NCBI GenBank assembly: GCA_016808115.1
Contig: JAEQBH010000997.1
Span: 620,001-684,000, forward strand
Source: Tetrastigma voinierianum
Taxonomy: Eukaryota; Streptophyta; Magnoliopsida; Vitales; Vitaceae
Reading direction: 5' to 3'
Length of the DNA: 64,000 nt
Made by a program: the position numbers and the translations under genes. Shown piece by piece: positions 35,393 to 46,529 of this stretch. Position 1 is the stretch's first letter. The number at the start of each line of letters is the position of its first letter. Below the pieces are notes generated by a model. The model worked only from the letters and a program-made list of their open reading frames with translations. It did no database searches and was not told the origin of the DNA.

Positions 35393-37575
35393 CTAACCGG
35401 CCTCACCTACGCTTGTTTGTACGATGTCAAGAAAATAGAAGTACATCAGTACATAATCCACCTAGCAGAACATGAGTAGAAACCTAGCTAAACAACCCCA
35501 GGGAACATCAGGACTTATTCATCAAGGAAGCTCTGACAGAGCCTAGCATCTCATACCAAGGGCCCCTGAATAGGGACAAACTCCTTGCCTCAGTTTTCTG
35601 GGAACCAGGAGCCCGGTTGGCAAACCAAAGTTTTGATTATATGACATCGACACCCACCCCTGCCAGCTCGTCAGATAAACAAAACAAATCTCAACCAACG
35701 AGATATCTAGCCGATAGAGAAGATTGAGCACACTGCAACCCATCAAAATCCGAATAACTTTCGGATGGATAAGCATATGAGGTGCCCTGGAGACATGTAG
35801 AAACTGCTTCACCAATGATGACATGGGGAAGTGGAGTCCAGTTACAAACTGCTTCTAGATAAAATAAACGGCGATATCCGCTTCTCCTACCGTTGAAGCA
35901 GTCGGACCGTCTAAAAATTCTAAACTAATGTTGTTGGGAATTTGGCGGTAGGATCTCAACTCCTCCATAGACTTGGAAGAGATAAAGTTGCTCTGTAAGG
36001 TAGCTCCTGGCCAGGCCCCTCTCCCCGCGCCCAACCCACTAGTGGAAGTCTCCCTCTAACCACACTCGCAAGTTAAAAACAAAAAGAAAAATGGGGGATC
36101 AACTCGGCAATATCCTACCAAAGCAATCATAGGGCTAAAAGCCCTGAAGTTGTACAAAGCCTATTGGGAAACCCCCAGGCTTGGGAGCATCCTAAAACTC
36201 CACGTGCAGTTCAGTCCTCGGAAATCTATCGGTGACTGAAAGACGTACGTAAACAAAACAAAACAAACGATCCATACAAACGAAATCGAAAGCATATCAA
36301 ATGAAAAACCCACCAGGAGATCAAAAACGATCAGCTCCTTCACCAAAAACTTCAGGAGTGCTGCAGAAAAGCAGAGAACTTTCAAGCAAAAGAGCAGAAG
36401 CAAAGAAGCTGCCTTCCGAGCCCCTATTCTTATATAGGGTAAGGTGATGAGACAAGTGCATTAATGGCACCGATGGATCAGCCATAATATCGGGAGACAT
36501 GCTCCTTTCCTTCCAACTTTTCGTATTTGCAAAACGCTTCGCCTTTTAAGGCACGGAAAAAACAAGTGAGCCCTATGAGCCCAGTTCCGTTCAGCTACCG
36601 AGCCCCTGGGCTTGTTCATCAAAATGGCTCGGGCCTGTCAACCAAGCAGAGCTCAGCAACCAGCCCTATCTGGGAAATACGATAAATCATCTTCGTAAAC
36701 CAATAAAGGCTTCAGATCCCCTTCGCGATAACCACTTCTAATGGACACGAAGATGTAATTTCCGGAAATGGAAAATTCGATGCATCAATGTGCCTAAAAA
36801 CCCAATTTTATTAAAATATGCCAAATATATACATTGCAACCAAGACCAACATATCCGAACAACCTTGGTGGATCCCTTACAAGAATATCCAGACAAATGT
36901 ACTAGGTTGCTTACAATCAGAAAAGAAGAATTAGAAAAGGCCAAAGGGAGAATAAAAAAAGGCCAAGATGAAAAAGAATATGCATTAACCCGCTTGAAAT
37001 TTCCCTTCATCTCAGCTTCACGCCTCAGCCTTCGCAACCTCGTATATGCTAAAGACAGGGGGCACATAAATGCAATATGAACTTAAAAAAGGGATGAAAG
37101 ATAATTAGCCCTTATCCATGACTCCGACCACCTGCAGCACGAAGGCCCAAATCTAAGAGTTCTGAAAAGGTGATATTAGCGTAGGTAGGCCTCCCATTTG
37201 AGGCGTACGATGGGTCAATAGAGACATCGTCTTCAAAAGCACAATATCCATAAGCAACAAGCAGCGGCAGAGGCTTCTGGAAGTCTCCACCCACCATTGT
37301 TCCACCTTCACTGTCCCAGAGAAGAATTCGCAATGGGGGGATAAGCTAATGGAAGAGAAATCCGTTGGGAATCTCATAGGATTGAAGCAAATCACCATCA
37401 TATATATAGGGAAAGTCTCAAGGAGCATTAAATACACTGTCAACACACATTTCCTGCAACATGCCTCAAGACATATGCGCACACCCACCTTCAGCTTCAC
37501 ACCATGGTCCTCGACACAAATATTTTTCCCCGCCTAAAAGAGCATGATATTCTAGACGAGAAAAAATGGGGCCAT
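35393..37575 (-). pseudogene. Second Tat antisense ORF region
   Basis: Minus-strand frames include 35824-35543 (LIHPKVIRILMGCSVLNLLY and GWVSMSYNQNFGLPTGLL), which resembles the plant 'putative gypsy type transposon' domain family found as antisense ORFs in Gypsy elements. The frame at 37333-37112 carries PLPLLVAYGYCAFEDD, echoing the AYGYGCCAF motif at about 20880. Two copies of the same motif at opposite ends of the antisense region suggest either two antisense ORFs or a duplication. TTATATAGGG at about 36431 is a TATA-like string. All frames are broken. Confidence 0.55.
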
Positions 37576-38639
37576 TGTGAGTACCATGGATTTTGGGCCC
37601 AAAACCCACTATCCAATAGGCCTAACATCCGCACCTGCCGCCCATCACTCATTCAAATCTCATGGCTAAACAACCTACTACACCAAACCATACCGGGAGT
37701 TACTCGGGACGGAAAGACTCGCCCCGCCTACGCCCCGTCTAAAGCCTCGAGTCCCCTAGTCGGTCGTACTACCGCTTACAAGATATTCATCCACGAATCT
37801 CTTAATTCATTACGTCTCAAAACAATAATCCTATATAAGGGAGAATTGGTCTTTGATTAGGAAAGTCAAATTTTATCATTAAGTTGGTGATATTATCTCT
37901 CCAAAAATCAAGGAGAATTGGTCTCTGATAAGAAAGGAGTGCAACACCCGAAATTATACCCTAGTAATTTATTACATGTTTAGGGTATGATAAAAGTAAA
38001 AATTTCATTTTTCGGAAATTTGAGTACTAAGGGTAAATTGGTAATTTGACATTTAGGACCCAAAGGTCATAACACAAGAAGATTATATGCTAAGTTGGAA
38101 ATATGACAACTTAATTTTCGAATAGAATGAAGAAAAGGACTTAATGGCAAAATGAGGAACTTTGAGCAAAATAGGATAAGACCAAACATGGTCTTATGAG
38201 AAGAGATTTTTCTCTCATTTGGTTAGGGTTCACGGTTGAGGAAGGAGAAGCCATTTTTGGCTCCCAATTGTTCAAACAAGAAGTAGGAGAAAGAGAGAAG
38301 AGAAGAAGAGAAAAAGAAGAAAGAAAAAGAAGAAAGAAAAAGGAAGAAGAGAAGAAGAAGAAAATCCAGGTTTGGAAATTTCTTATGTGATGTTTGGAAT
38401 ATCCCTTTTCATTTGGAACTCATGTTCGAACTTTGCATAATCGTTTAATTATATTCGATTCCTCAGATGGAACTATCATAACCCTTGTCTAAGTTGTGTA
38501 GGAAAAAATCCTACTATAAATGTTGTTGGTTGGTATGAAATGAGTTTTATGGTTTATTTTGAGTTTTGCTGAGTCAGTTTTGGTTTGAAGGAAATTGATG
38601 AAAATGGCCACCACATTTCTCGCATTCTACTCGACACCC

Positions 38640-38720
38640 TCTACGCCGGTGTAGGAGTGCACGCCTAGGGCATGGAGCCCGCCTAGGCAGGTCACTACGC
38701 CTGTGGTGAACCCAAGCCCG
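38640..38720. repeat. GCCTAGGC word island in LTR copy 3
   Basis: ACGCCGGTGTAGG, ACGCCTAGGGC and a perfect GCCTAGGC at 38681-38688, followed by CACTACGCC. They lie about 700-780 bp from the LTR left end, next to GGAAATTGATGAAAATGG. Copy number is low, so it is recognisable mainly by comparison with the other copies. Confidence 0.6.
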
Positions 38721-39276
38721 CAGTTTCATTTTCTCCTCGGTCCACTCCAGCGTAGCAAAGGCTTCGCCCAAAGTGAACCCTTCGCCAGTATAGCACCAGC
38801 CGCCAGCGCACTGCAAGTCCCGTTTTGGTTCCTCTTCCGCTAATTCTAACAATCATCCATTGATTAATGAGGATCCACAAGCCGAACGAAGGTTCGCATA
38901 AAGATAAAAATTATATGAAAATGTTATGTACCTCGCTCTCGTGGAAGTGGATCCTGCAACAAACATCGCTTTCTCGCTTACTCCGCTAACGCCATGCAAG
39001 AACAATATAACAAGTCTCGCAAGACACAATTGTATGTCCGCTGAAGACGTATCAATGAATAGGCACCTCCTGCCCGCTTCGACACCTTGCCAATGCTAAT
39101 GCACTTCATAAGTGCACATCTCCGATCAATGCTTCTAAGACTCCTACCGTATACGATACTCGCTATACGGGCGCACATCCTCGCTTAGTAATCGCACCGC
39201 ACCTTCCGGTACCCCATCATGGTCGCATTCCTATCATTCATTATTACCGATCTATGCAGACAAATACTTATATGTT

Positions 39277-39474
39277 GTCTATCTGAATAATATGACATAT
39301 GCAAACATTGATATGATAAGAATCTGAATAATGAACAATAAGAAAGCATAAGAAATCAGTTCTATTTTGTAATGTGTCTATCTGAATAATATGACATATG
39401 CAAACATTGATATGATAAGAATCTGAATAATAAACAATAAGAAAGCATAAGAAATCAGTTCTATTTTGTAATGT
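39277..39474 (+). repeat. 99-bp tandem duplication
   Basis: Two head-to-tail copies (39277-39375 and 39376-39474), both beginning GTCTATCTGAATAATATGAC, with a single difference seen (ATGAACAAT against ATAAACAAT). It is much younger than the LTR it lies in. Confidence 0.95.
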
Positions 39475-40209
39475 ACCTACGGGTACCTTCTATACAAAAT
39501 CTCTATTCTGAACTCCTACGGAAGATATGAAATTCCGTTATAAGAATTATGTTATATGAAAACTCTGATATATGCATTATGTTATATGTATCCTGTAATG
39601 GTGGATCACTTCAAGTGGTCATATCTGCTATCTGTTTCCTATTAAGCTATAAGCTTAACACGGGTGTTTCATCCATGTAGGTACTGAAAAGGATATCTGT
39701 GGCATTCCGCACTCGCCAGAGCTAACACAGTAATAGGAGCCCACCATATGTAGGTTTTTGTCTCTGTTTTGTAATATAAATGTAATATTTTGTAATAGTG
39801 GAATTTGTGTAAGTACAAGTAAATGGGACTCGTGTAATGATACGCATAAAGCATTTTAAACACCACTACGATGGTAGTTTTACAAGTTATATTCTGATAT
39901 ATGAATTTGTTTATTGAAATGGACCCACCAATATCAGAAAGTCAGGTAAAGGAGTCCCAGTCCCGTGCCGCGCCTCCTATCTTCACCTAGGCGGGGGTAG
40001 GGGTGTGACAAGGAGAGATTCTACCACCGAAATCACAAGATTATCTTTCCAAGAATCAATGAGAAATTCAAGTATAAAACAAAAACTCACAATGAGGAAA
40101 AGGTAGGCAATTCTAACTACACCGCTTTTCTTCCTCATCTTCTCCATCCTTTTGCAGGTTCATGCCGCTCCGCTGATGCCCCGAAAATCAAACAAACCAG
40201 GTACCAACA

Positions 40210-41029
40210 CTTGTCACCATATTTAAATTTGAAATCCCTCTACCCATGTTTTTCTTTCCATTTTATGATTTCCACGTTAATACTTGTGTCCTTGTTTCAT
40301 TTTTATTTTTGCTTATTCTCGTTTTTGTAACACTTGTCAATTCTTATATCTATTCATCTCATTGCTTTCTTTATTGAAAGTGTATAATATGTCCATTTTT
40401 CATGATATTTATGTTTGAATATGTTGTTAACCATTCTTTATTAGTGAGAGTGGGCAATGCATTCTCAGTTCTCTTTTAGTTGTAAATTTCTTTCCATAAA
40501 AGTTTAATGATATTAATCATCTTTCTATATATCTTGTTGCTGAAAGAATTGGGTGAGAAATGGAGATGGAGTGGAGGTGGAAATGGAGGAGCAATCAAAT
40601 GTGGTTCTTCTGCTATGATTGGATGATGCAATGCACTTGGAACAAGAAAGTTGGAAGAGTGTTGATGAGTTGAAATGGAGGATTGATCAAAGCTACTGTT
40701 TGGGCTTTTGTTTGTTTGACTTTTTCTTGATTGTGGATTTGTTGTCTCAAAGTTGAACTATATTTTATTATTATTTTTTGTACTTTCAGATCAATTTGTG
40801 TGCACCTCAATTAATTCTATGAGACCTTAAAATTAACAGCATGATAATACCTCGTGTGACCTAAGGGGACTCGAGTTTCTTGAATGATGTGTTTCTTTAC
40901 TTGTCTTATTTTCGCATATACTCATGATGTGTGGTTGTTATAGTTGTTTGTTGTTTGGAGTGTGAACTTTTCAATAATATAAAGTCACAAAATTATGTAT
41001 CAAACCCATAAACATGGTTTTGGGAAGGC
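40210..41029. other. Intergenic or intron-like AT-rich DNA
   Basis: No reading frame or element end recognised. The sequence is T-rich in style and leads into the CNL scrap at 41030. Confidence 0.5.
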
Positions 41030-41185
41030 AAACTAAAGTCATCAACTTTGTTACTTATTCAATGTCTAGAACTTGAAGAATTGTCAAAAGACATTGAGAT
41101 TATGATTAACTTGAGTATGGTGTTTATAATGACTAAACAAAGGGAATTGTTCGAAAAGGAAAAGGGTTTGAGAAGCTCGAATTAA
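41030..41185 (+). pseudogene. CNL LRR fragment, second copy
   Basis: A 51-codon frame with TLLLIQCLELEELSKDIEIM and MTKQRELFEKEKGLRSSN aligns with LRR text of the first CNL gene (TLLLIGCSKLQESPRGIGSM and TTKQRDLFEKEKRLKCLN, about 12384-12520) at roughly two thirds of positions. It is too short to be functional. It shows that another member of the same family once stood on the other side of the Tat insertion. Confidence 0.85.
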
Positions 41186-41745
41186 CAACTAATTTTAACT
41201 TCATTGATTCATGTTAGCAATATTATCGATAAAAACATATAATCAAAAGTGATAAAAATTATAAAGGATGACGCAACATACATGTTAATATAAAAAATAA
41301 TCGACTCCATGCCTACACAGTTGATAATAAAAAAATGCTTAGAATACCTACGATTTCAAATCTGTAACATACTGACGAATATGATTTGATCTAATGATTT
41401 TGTCAAATCAAACTTTGTCATCTTAACTGCCAAGACGAAAACTCATGAAGAAGCTAGCTGTCGACAACACAACTATCTGTCGCAACAAGTAGACGATAAA
41501 ACAAGTTGTAAGAGATAGGTGACAAAAACAATCCGCAACAGGTCGGTAACAAAAACACAAAAAAACAAATGTAAACCCAGATCGGTGTGGAATAAACCAC
41601 TTTATTGATGAAAATTAATCACATTTAACAATCAAATTTTTTATTATATATTTTTAATCTAGTTAATGAAAGTAAAATCTTGGTACTAAAAATAAAGAAG
41701 ATGTAGCCATGTGTGAAATATAAAAATTATTGAATAAAAAAATCA

Positions 41746-41747
<2 letters not shown>

Positions 41748-41833
<86 letters not shown>
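41748..41833. repeat. (TA)n microsatellite
   Basis: Uninterrupted TA dinucleotides over about 85 bp. Confidence 0.98.
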
Positions 41834-41839
<6 letters not shown>

Positions 41840-41935
41840 GTAAAAGATAACGAAATTTTAAATTATATAATTTAAATATAATTAAGAACATGTAAAATAT
41901 GGCGCCCCAACCCGACACCCTGTGTTAGGAAAGAG

Positions 41936-42034
41936 TGTCACAACACTTAAATTTTCAAAAAATACAAATTTAACTTATATTATATCCTAAACTGTAATAA
42001 ACTAATAGGGTATAATTTGAGGTGTTATATAAAA
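41936..42034 (-). mobile_element. Remnant end of a Del/Tekay-like long LTR
   Basis: Reverse-complemented, the right edge reads ATAACACCTCAAATTATACC followed by CTATTAGTTTATTACA, matching the TGCAACACCCGAAATTATACC...TAATTTATTACATG start of copy 3. The left edge starts TGTCACAACACTTAAATTTT, so this may be a severely deleted LTR about 100 bp long. A fifth representative of that family. Confidence 0.6.
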
Positions 42035-42936
42035 TGAGTTTAAAGGAATATACAAACATTAAAGGGAAAATTATGCTATGGTTAATCTGATTTTATTTTT
42101 TAAAAAAGGTTTATAAAGAATGAGAGCAAGTTAACTAATTTAAAAATAATACTTATTAGACTGTTACACATGTGGAAAAGAGTTTTTGTTCCAAAAATAC
42201 CCTTTTTAAGTGTCATCAGAAAACCTAAATTAAAAAAAAAGAAACAGATTTTGAACTTATACAATGCATGCTCTTGATGTAAAAAAAAAAATTTGTTCTC
42301 TTTTTTTTGGGGTTTTTTTTACCGTTGTTAAAAAATACATTTTTTAACAAGAACCCTCTCTCACCTAATATGAATTATTTTTAAATGATTTAATTTGTCC
42401 TTAATTTCTCATTCATTATAATTTTTTTAAAATAAAATAAGATTGATAAAACATACCATATTTATAAATGCTAACGGTTGGGTAAAGCATAGGAAGTGAC
42501 TAGGTTCTAGTCTCCATGAATTTATTCCTTACATTTTCTCAAGAACCATATGTAACCTTAATAATTAAAATGGTAAAAAAGGATTCATATGTTTTTTTAA
42601 AGTTAATAACTTTTAATACAATATAATAAACTGCCCCCTACTAGAGCTTGAACTCCTCTTTTTTTTATGTCTTGCCTTTTTTTTTTTACGATAAAAGACT
42701 ACAAAGACTACTAATAAGGAAACTTATCCATGTTTTGCTGAGCTAGGCATATATACAAAAAGGATCCATAATTAATTGAAGCTAATTATTTAATATAAAT
42801 ATCCTATTAATGTAAAATTAATTTATAATTAAAAAAATTGACTTTATAAACAATATTATTTATTTAAAAACAAATTTTTTTGTTTTTCTTTTTAAAAATA
42901 ACAGGTAAGTTGCTCCTTTATTTCATAAAACAGTCT
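42035..42936. other. AT-rich intergenic DNA
   Basis: Homopolymer A and T runs and no element ends that I can pair. No gene. Confidence 0.6.
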
Positions 42937-43335
42937 AGAATTAATGAGAAATTCTATTTACACCCTGTTTATTTCTCTATACACCCCATTAAAAATACCC
43001 ATATAGTAAAATACAAATTTACCCTTAACCCTATTTATCTATTTGTTTCTTCATCTTCTTTATCTCTCTACGCACCCAACTCCCTTCTTCCTCTGGCTTC
43101 GTTTGTGTTTTATGCACCCAACTCCTTTCTTCCTCTGGCTTCATTTGTATGAGAATGACGTTAAAAAATAGTGAGAATGGCGTTGCCTTGAGCTACAAAC
43201 CGTGGAGTATGCACGAGGATAACATTCAGGTCGCTTTTTTCGCACTTAACTGATTCAACCGATATCATAACAAAGAACCTGACATTGAACCGAATAGCTC
43301 TATAATCGATTTAACAAACTGATTTAACAACCGGA

Positions 43336-43498
43336 CATAGACAAAATCCGGATATCAAAATCCGGATTAGATTGTTAGAAACGGATTTGTGATATCCGTT
43401 AAATAGAACATAACCCGGATTTGGAAATCCGGATTTTCTAGTTGAAACCGGATTTGAAAATCCGGAAATTATGATGTTTCCCGGATTTACAAATCCGG
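43336..43498. repeat. CCGGATTTNNAAATCCGG island, MULE left side
   Basis: Perfect or near-perfect 18-bp palindromes at 43415-43432 (centre GG), 43448-43465 (centre GA) and 43481-43498 (centre AC), spaced exactly 33 bp apart. Looser copies (ATCCGGATATC, ACGGATTTGTGATATCCG) precede them. Confidence 0.93.
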
Positions 43499-43569
43499 TA
43501 AGATCATTTATCCAGTTTTTTTAATTGGACATTATTTGTTGTATTTAATCTGCATTTTATTTTTTGCAG

Positions 43570-46099
43570 ATGATTCCCTCGATCATAATGTGTACCCTTT
43601 ACAAAGAATTAGTTGATTGCGTTGATGCATTTAAATATAATGAGGTAATTTTAATACTTTAAAGTTAGGAGTAATTTGTTTTAAGATATATCGAATTAAT
43701 AAATTGTTATTATCCGTATATTTGTAGTCGGGATGCTTTGGATTGAATGGGGCTCGAAATGTGGGAAAAAAGAAACGGATTTGTTATTGTGATAAGATCG
43801 GATAAAGGAGATAGTAGAAAGCTAGAGTTAGCCTTACGTGAGCGTGGTGCAACATATGTGCATGCAAAGAATAAAGCCGAATGCGGGAAGCCTTGAATCT
43901 TAAAAGGCAATCGAAATCAAAAAATGTGATTGTCCATTTAAGATAATCGCAGGTGGAAGTTAACTAGTAATGATGATCGAGTGTTAAAGTTGTTTGTGGA
44001 TTCATAATCATCAAGCAACTAAACACCGAGGGTCACCATATGCCGGTCGACATCTGGATGGGAGAAACCATATTGTCCAATATGACGAAGAACTTGGTGA
44101 AACCAAGGAATATTCTACTGTCTATAAAAAATCATGATGAGTATAATGTTAGCACTATGAAGACAATCTACAATGCACGTCATAAACATCGACTACTTAA
44201 TACAGCTGGTAGATCGCAAATGCAACAACTAATGAAACAACTGAATGAATGTAAATATGTTGAATGACATAGGAAGGGACGTAGTCGAACGATTGTGTGG
44301 AGAGACTTGTTTCGTGGGCACATCCTACTTATTCAAGCCAATAATGCATTTTGGTAAATGTTCTAATTATGGATTGCACTTATAAAACCAATGCATATTC
44401 TTCCACTTTTGAGATCAGAGGTGACATCTACAAATTTGACTTTTTCTGTGGCATTTGTATACTTGGAGGCCGAGCGTGTAGACAACTACACTTTGGGCAA
44501 ATGGAGAAGTTACAAAGTTTAATGTTTGGTCGACAAGCACCTAATGTCATTGTTACTGATAGGGAGTTGGCCTTAATGAACGCTGTGCGGTTAGTATTTC
44601 CTACCACAACAAATCTTCTGTGCAGATGACATATATCAAAAAATGTACTTGCAAACTGTAAGAAGCCAAAGGAGTGGTAAAGAGAAGTGGAGGCATTCAT
44701 GTCACTGAGTGTCCTCAGGTTTTCTTCAATGAGGATTTGCACGAGGAGGAATTTAAGATCATTGACAATTGATTACTATACTCTACCCCTGAGCAAAGAA
44801 AATATGTACGTAGTCATGGTCGAATTTTATAAGGAAAGATTTTGTCGCACTGACAAATAAAGTAATGCATTTAGGCAATGTCACAACGAATAGGTACGTT
44901 AATTAGTAATAGTTTTTCTTGACATATCCATACATAAAAATGATTTTAATATATGTTTTATTTTTTTTATAGGGCCGAGAGTGCACAATATGCAAAGTCA
45001 AGAGACATCTCGTTCGTCTCATGGGATTTCCCTGGGCAGAGTTCTCGGAATGGTGGCCAAAATGCTCTTTATCGAGTTGCAACATACTCTGAATCAAAGC
45101 CTATTTGAGAGAAGTATATTGTTAAACATCAACAACATATGTTTAAAGAATCATAAAGTATGGTATCTGTATTTCAATTGAATATGATATTGACGTGAGT
45201 TTAAAAGAGCAACTCAAGTCAAATTGAGTAGCGGAATACGTGGTCATGCGGGAACGTAACTCATGGCTGCCTTGTGCGCACGAACCCGCAGAGCCGCATC
45301 AAAGAAGGCCGCACACCCCTTGATAGTGTGCATTCATTGATAGTTGATAGTCATGAACGACAATGTGTCTCGTCTCGAGTCGATAAATACCCCGAGATTG
45401 ATAAGATTGAGACACTACTGGAGCCAGACGAGGTAGGTAAAATAGCATTAAAAAGGAAGTTGAGAGAGTTAGCTTGTCCTGCAACGACATCTATGTTTCC
45501 ATCACTTGAGAAGGTTAAGGCAAAGGGTCGTCCGTCATTGAAAATCAATTTATCTACCAAACGAGCTCTTTCTTTATTTGAAATTGTTGAGTCTGCCCAC
45601 GATAGTACTTCTCTAGCCACTGCATGTTCTGTGAAAGTACCAAAGGAAAAAAAATTGAAGTACATTAAATGTTTTCCACATCAACATGTGAACATATAGT
45701 GAACATCGGATGTTAAGGTGCATGGTCACCGTGGATATCGCTCGATTGGGTCGGGTTACTAGGGAATGGGGAAGACTCGACGGGAACCTGGGCTCGACAA
45801 GATTTGGTTCATGAGCTTCACACTTTTCATGATGAGTATGTTCAATTGTATGGATCAATTGATCGTGTTGCTGAGTTGGTTTATTCATTATCATGTTTTG
45901 ACTCTTTTGCTCCATATGATAGATGGATGACTTTACCTGACATGGGTCATTTGATGTACTTTTACTAGCATAATATGTTAGTCCATTTATCAATTAGACA
46001 ATGCCTAACATATCTACCACTTAGATCTGTATCACCTGCACCACTTCACCACAAACTGATTGCACTTGGATTTGTTGAGGATTGTCATTTCGTACAGGT
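43570..46099 (+). pseudogene. MULE transposase pseudogene (FAR1, MULE and OTU-like parts)
   Basis: Read in pieces in this order. A FAR1-type DNA-binding region (RNGFVIVIRSDKGDSRKLEL, about 43770-43830). MPVDIWMGETILSNMTKNLV, then the MULE catalytic domain with LIMDCTYKTNAYSSTFEI (first Asp, about 44362), VIVTDRELALMNAV (second Asp, about 44550) and HISKNVLANCKKP (about 44630). Next a C-terminal region with DSHERQCVSSRVDKYPEIDK. Finally an OTU-like protease region: DVKVHGHRGYRSIG, where the family has a catalytic Cys in DGHCGFR, then YVQLYGSIDRVAELVYSLSC and RQCLTYLPLRSVSPAPLHHK. Numerous stops and frameshifts. It would have mobilised MULEs in the nucleus. Confidence 0.88.
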
Positions 46100-46529
46100 T
46101 TGTTAAATTATATTCTGTTAGTCATTAAGTTTAATGTATGTATATTTTTGTTTTTTGACAAAGGACGATCTTTATTTTGTGTATTCATGATCTGACATCA
46201 CCAATACCTCCAATTGCATGCAACTCGGCGTAATTTACCGATACCAATGTGCTCGAGGATGAGATCCCTTATGTACTCCTGGATTGAGGCTTTTAGATCA
46301 TTAGGACGAACCTAATGTAGCGACACAAGAGACAATTGATTTAGATGAAACATGATGTATCTACAACTTTAAATGGTTTATATTGTAATTGATATGTATT
46401 GTATTTAATTTAATTTAAATTAATTACTTTTAATGATGTAATTTAATGTAACAACTAATATAATACAATAAAATTAATCAAATTCTATTTTAAACATTAA
46501 AGTCTAACAACTAATACATAAACATAAAA

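Larger units (their letters stand above)
37940..40010 (+). mobile_element. Long solo LTR (Del/Tekay-like), copy 3
   Basis: 2071 bp from TGCAACACCC to GGGTGTGACA with a perfect AGGAG duplication (37935-37939 and 40011-40015). Same orientation as copy 1: TACCCTAGTAATTTATTACA then TGTTTAGGGTATGATAAAAG at the left, a purine tract at 38280-38362, and AAGCTATAAGCTTAACACGG followed by ATGTAGGTAC near 39650-39685. The palindrome island at the position used by GTACCGGTAC in the other copies here uses GCCTAGGC-type words. It also has a 99-bp tandem duplication. No coding capacity. Confidence 0.88.
14187..40209 (+). mobile_element. Tat/Retand-type Ty3-Gypsy element, 26 kb with nested inserts
   Basis: Matching LTRs at 14187-14753 and 37576-40209 bracket gag, RT, RNase H, an archaeal-type second RNase H, integrase and an antisense ORF region. 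This order is characteristic of the Tat lineage. The flanks CTTGC (14182-14186) and CTTGT (40210-40214) are a probable 5-bp duplication with one mismatch. Subtracting the inserts at 21410-27266, 28415-35392 and 37940-40010 leaves about 11 kb, the expected size. All coding regions carry stops and frameshifts. The element lies between the CNL gene at 1-13008 and a CNL scrap at 41030. Confidence 0.9.
37576..40209 (+). repeat. Tat element 3' LTR, interrupted
   Basis: Begins TGTGAGTACCATGG and matches the 5' LTR through 37939. It is then interrupted by the solo LTR at 37940-40010, resumes at AGGAGAGATTCTACC and ends GTACCAACA. The two parts total about 560 bp, the same as the 5' LTR. An A/G-rich GAGAAAAAATGGGG at 37558-37571 may be the polypurine tract. 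Confidence 0.9.

Noticed and set aside
28408..35400. Target duplication for the Athila element
   Set aside because: TCACC and CTAAC do not match and no alternative end gives a convincing pair, so none is claimed.
43710..43910. Minus-strand frame with a basic/Ser-rich product
   Set aside because: Shadow of the FAR1-type region of the transposase on the plus strand.
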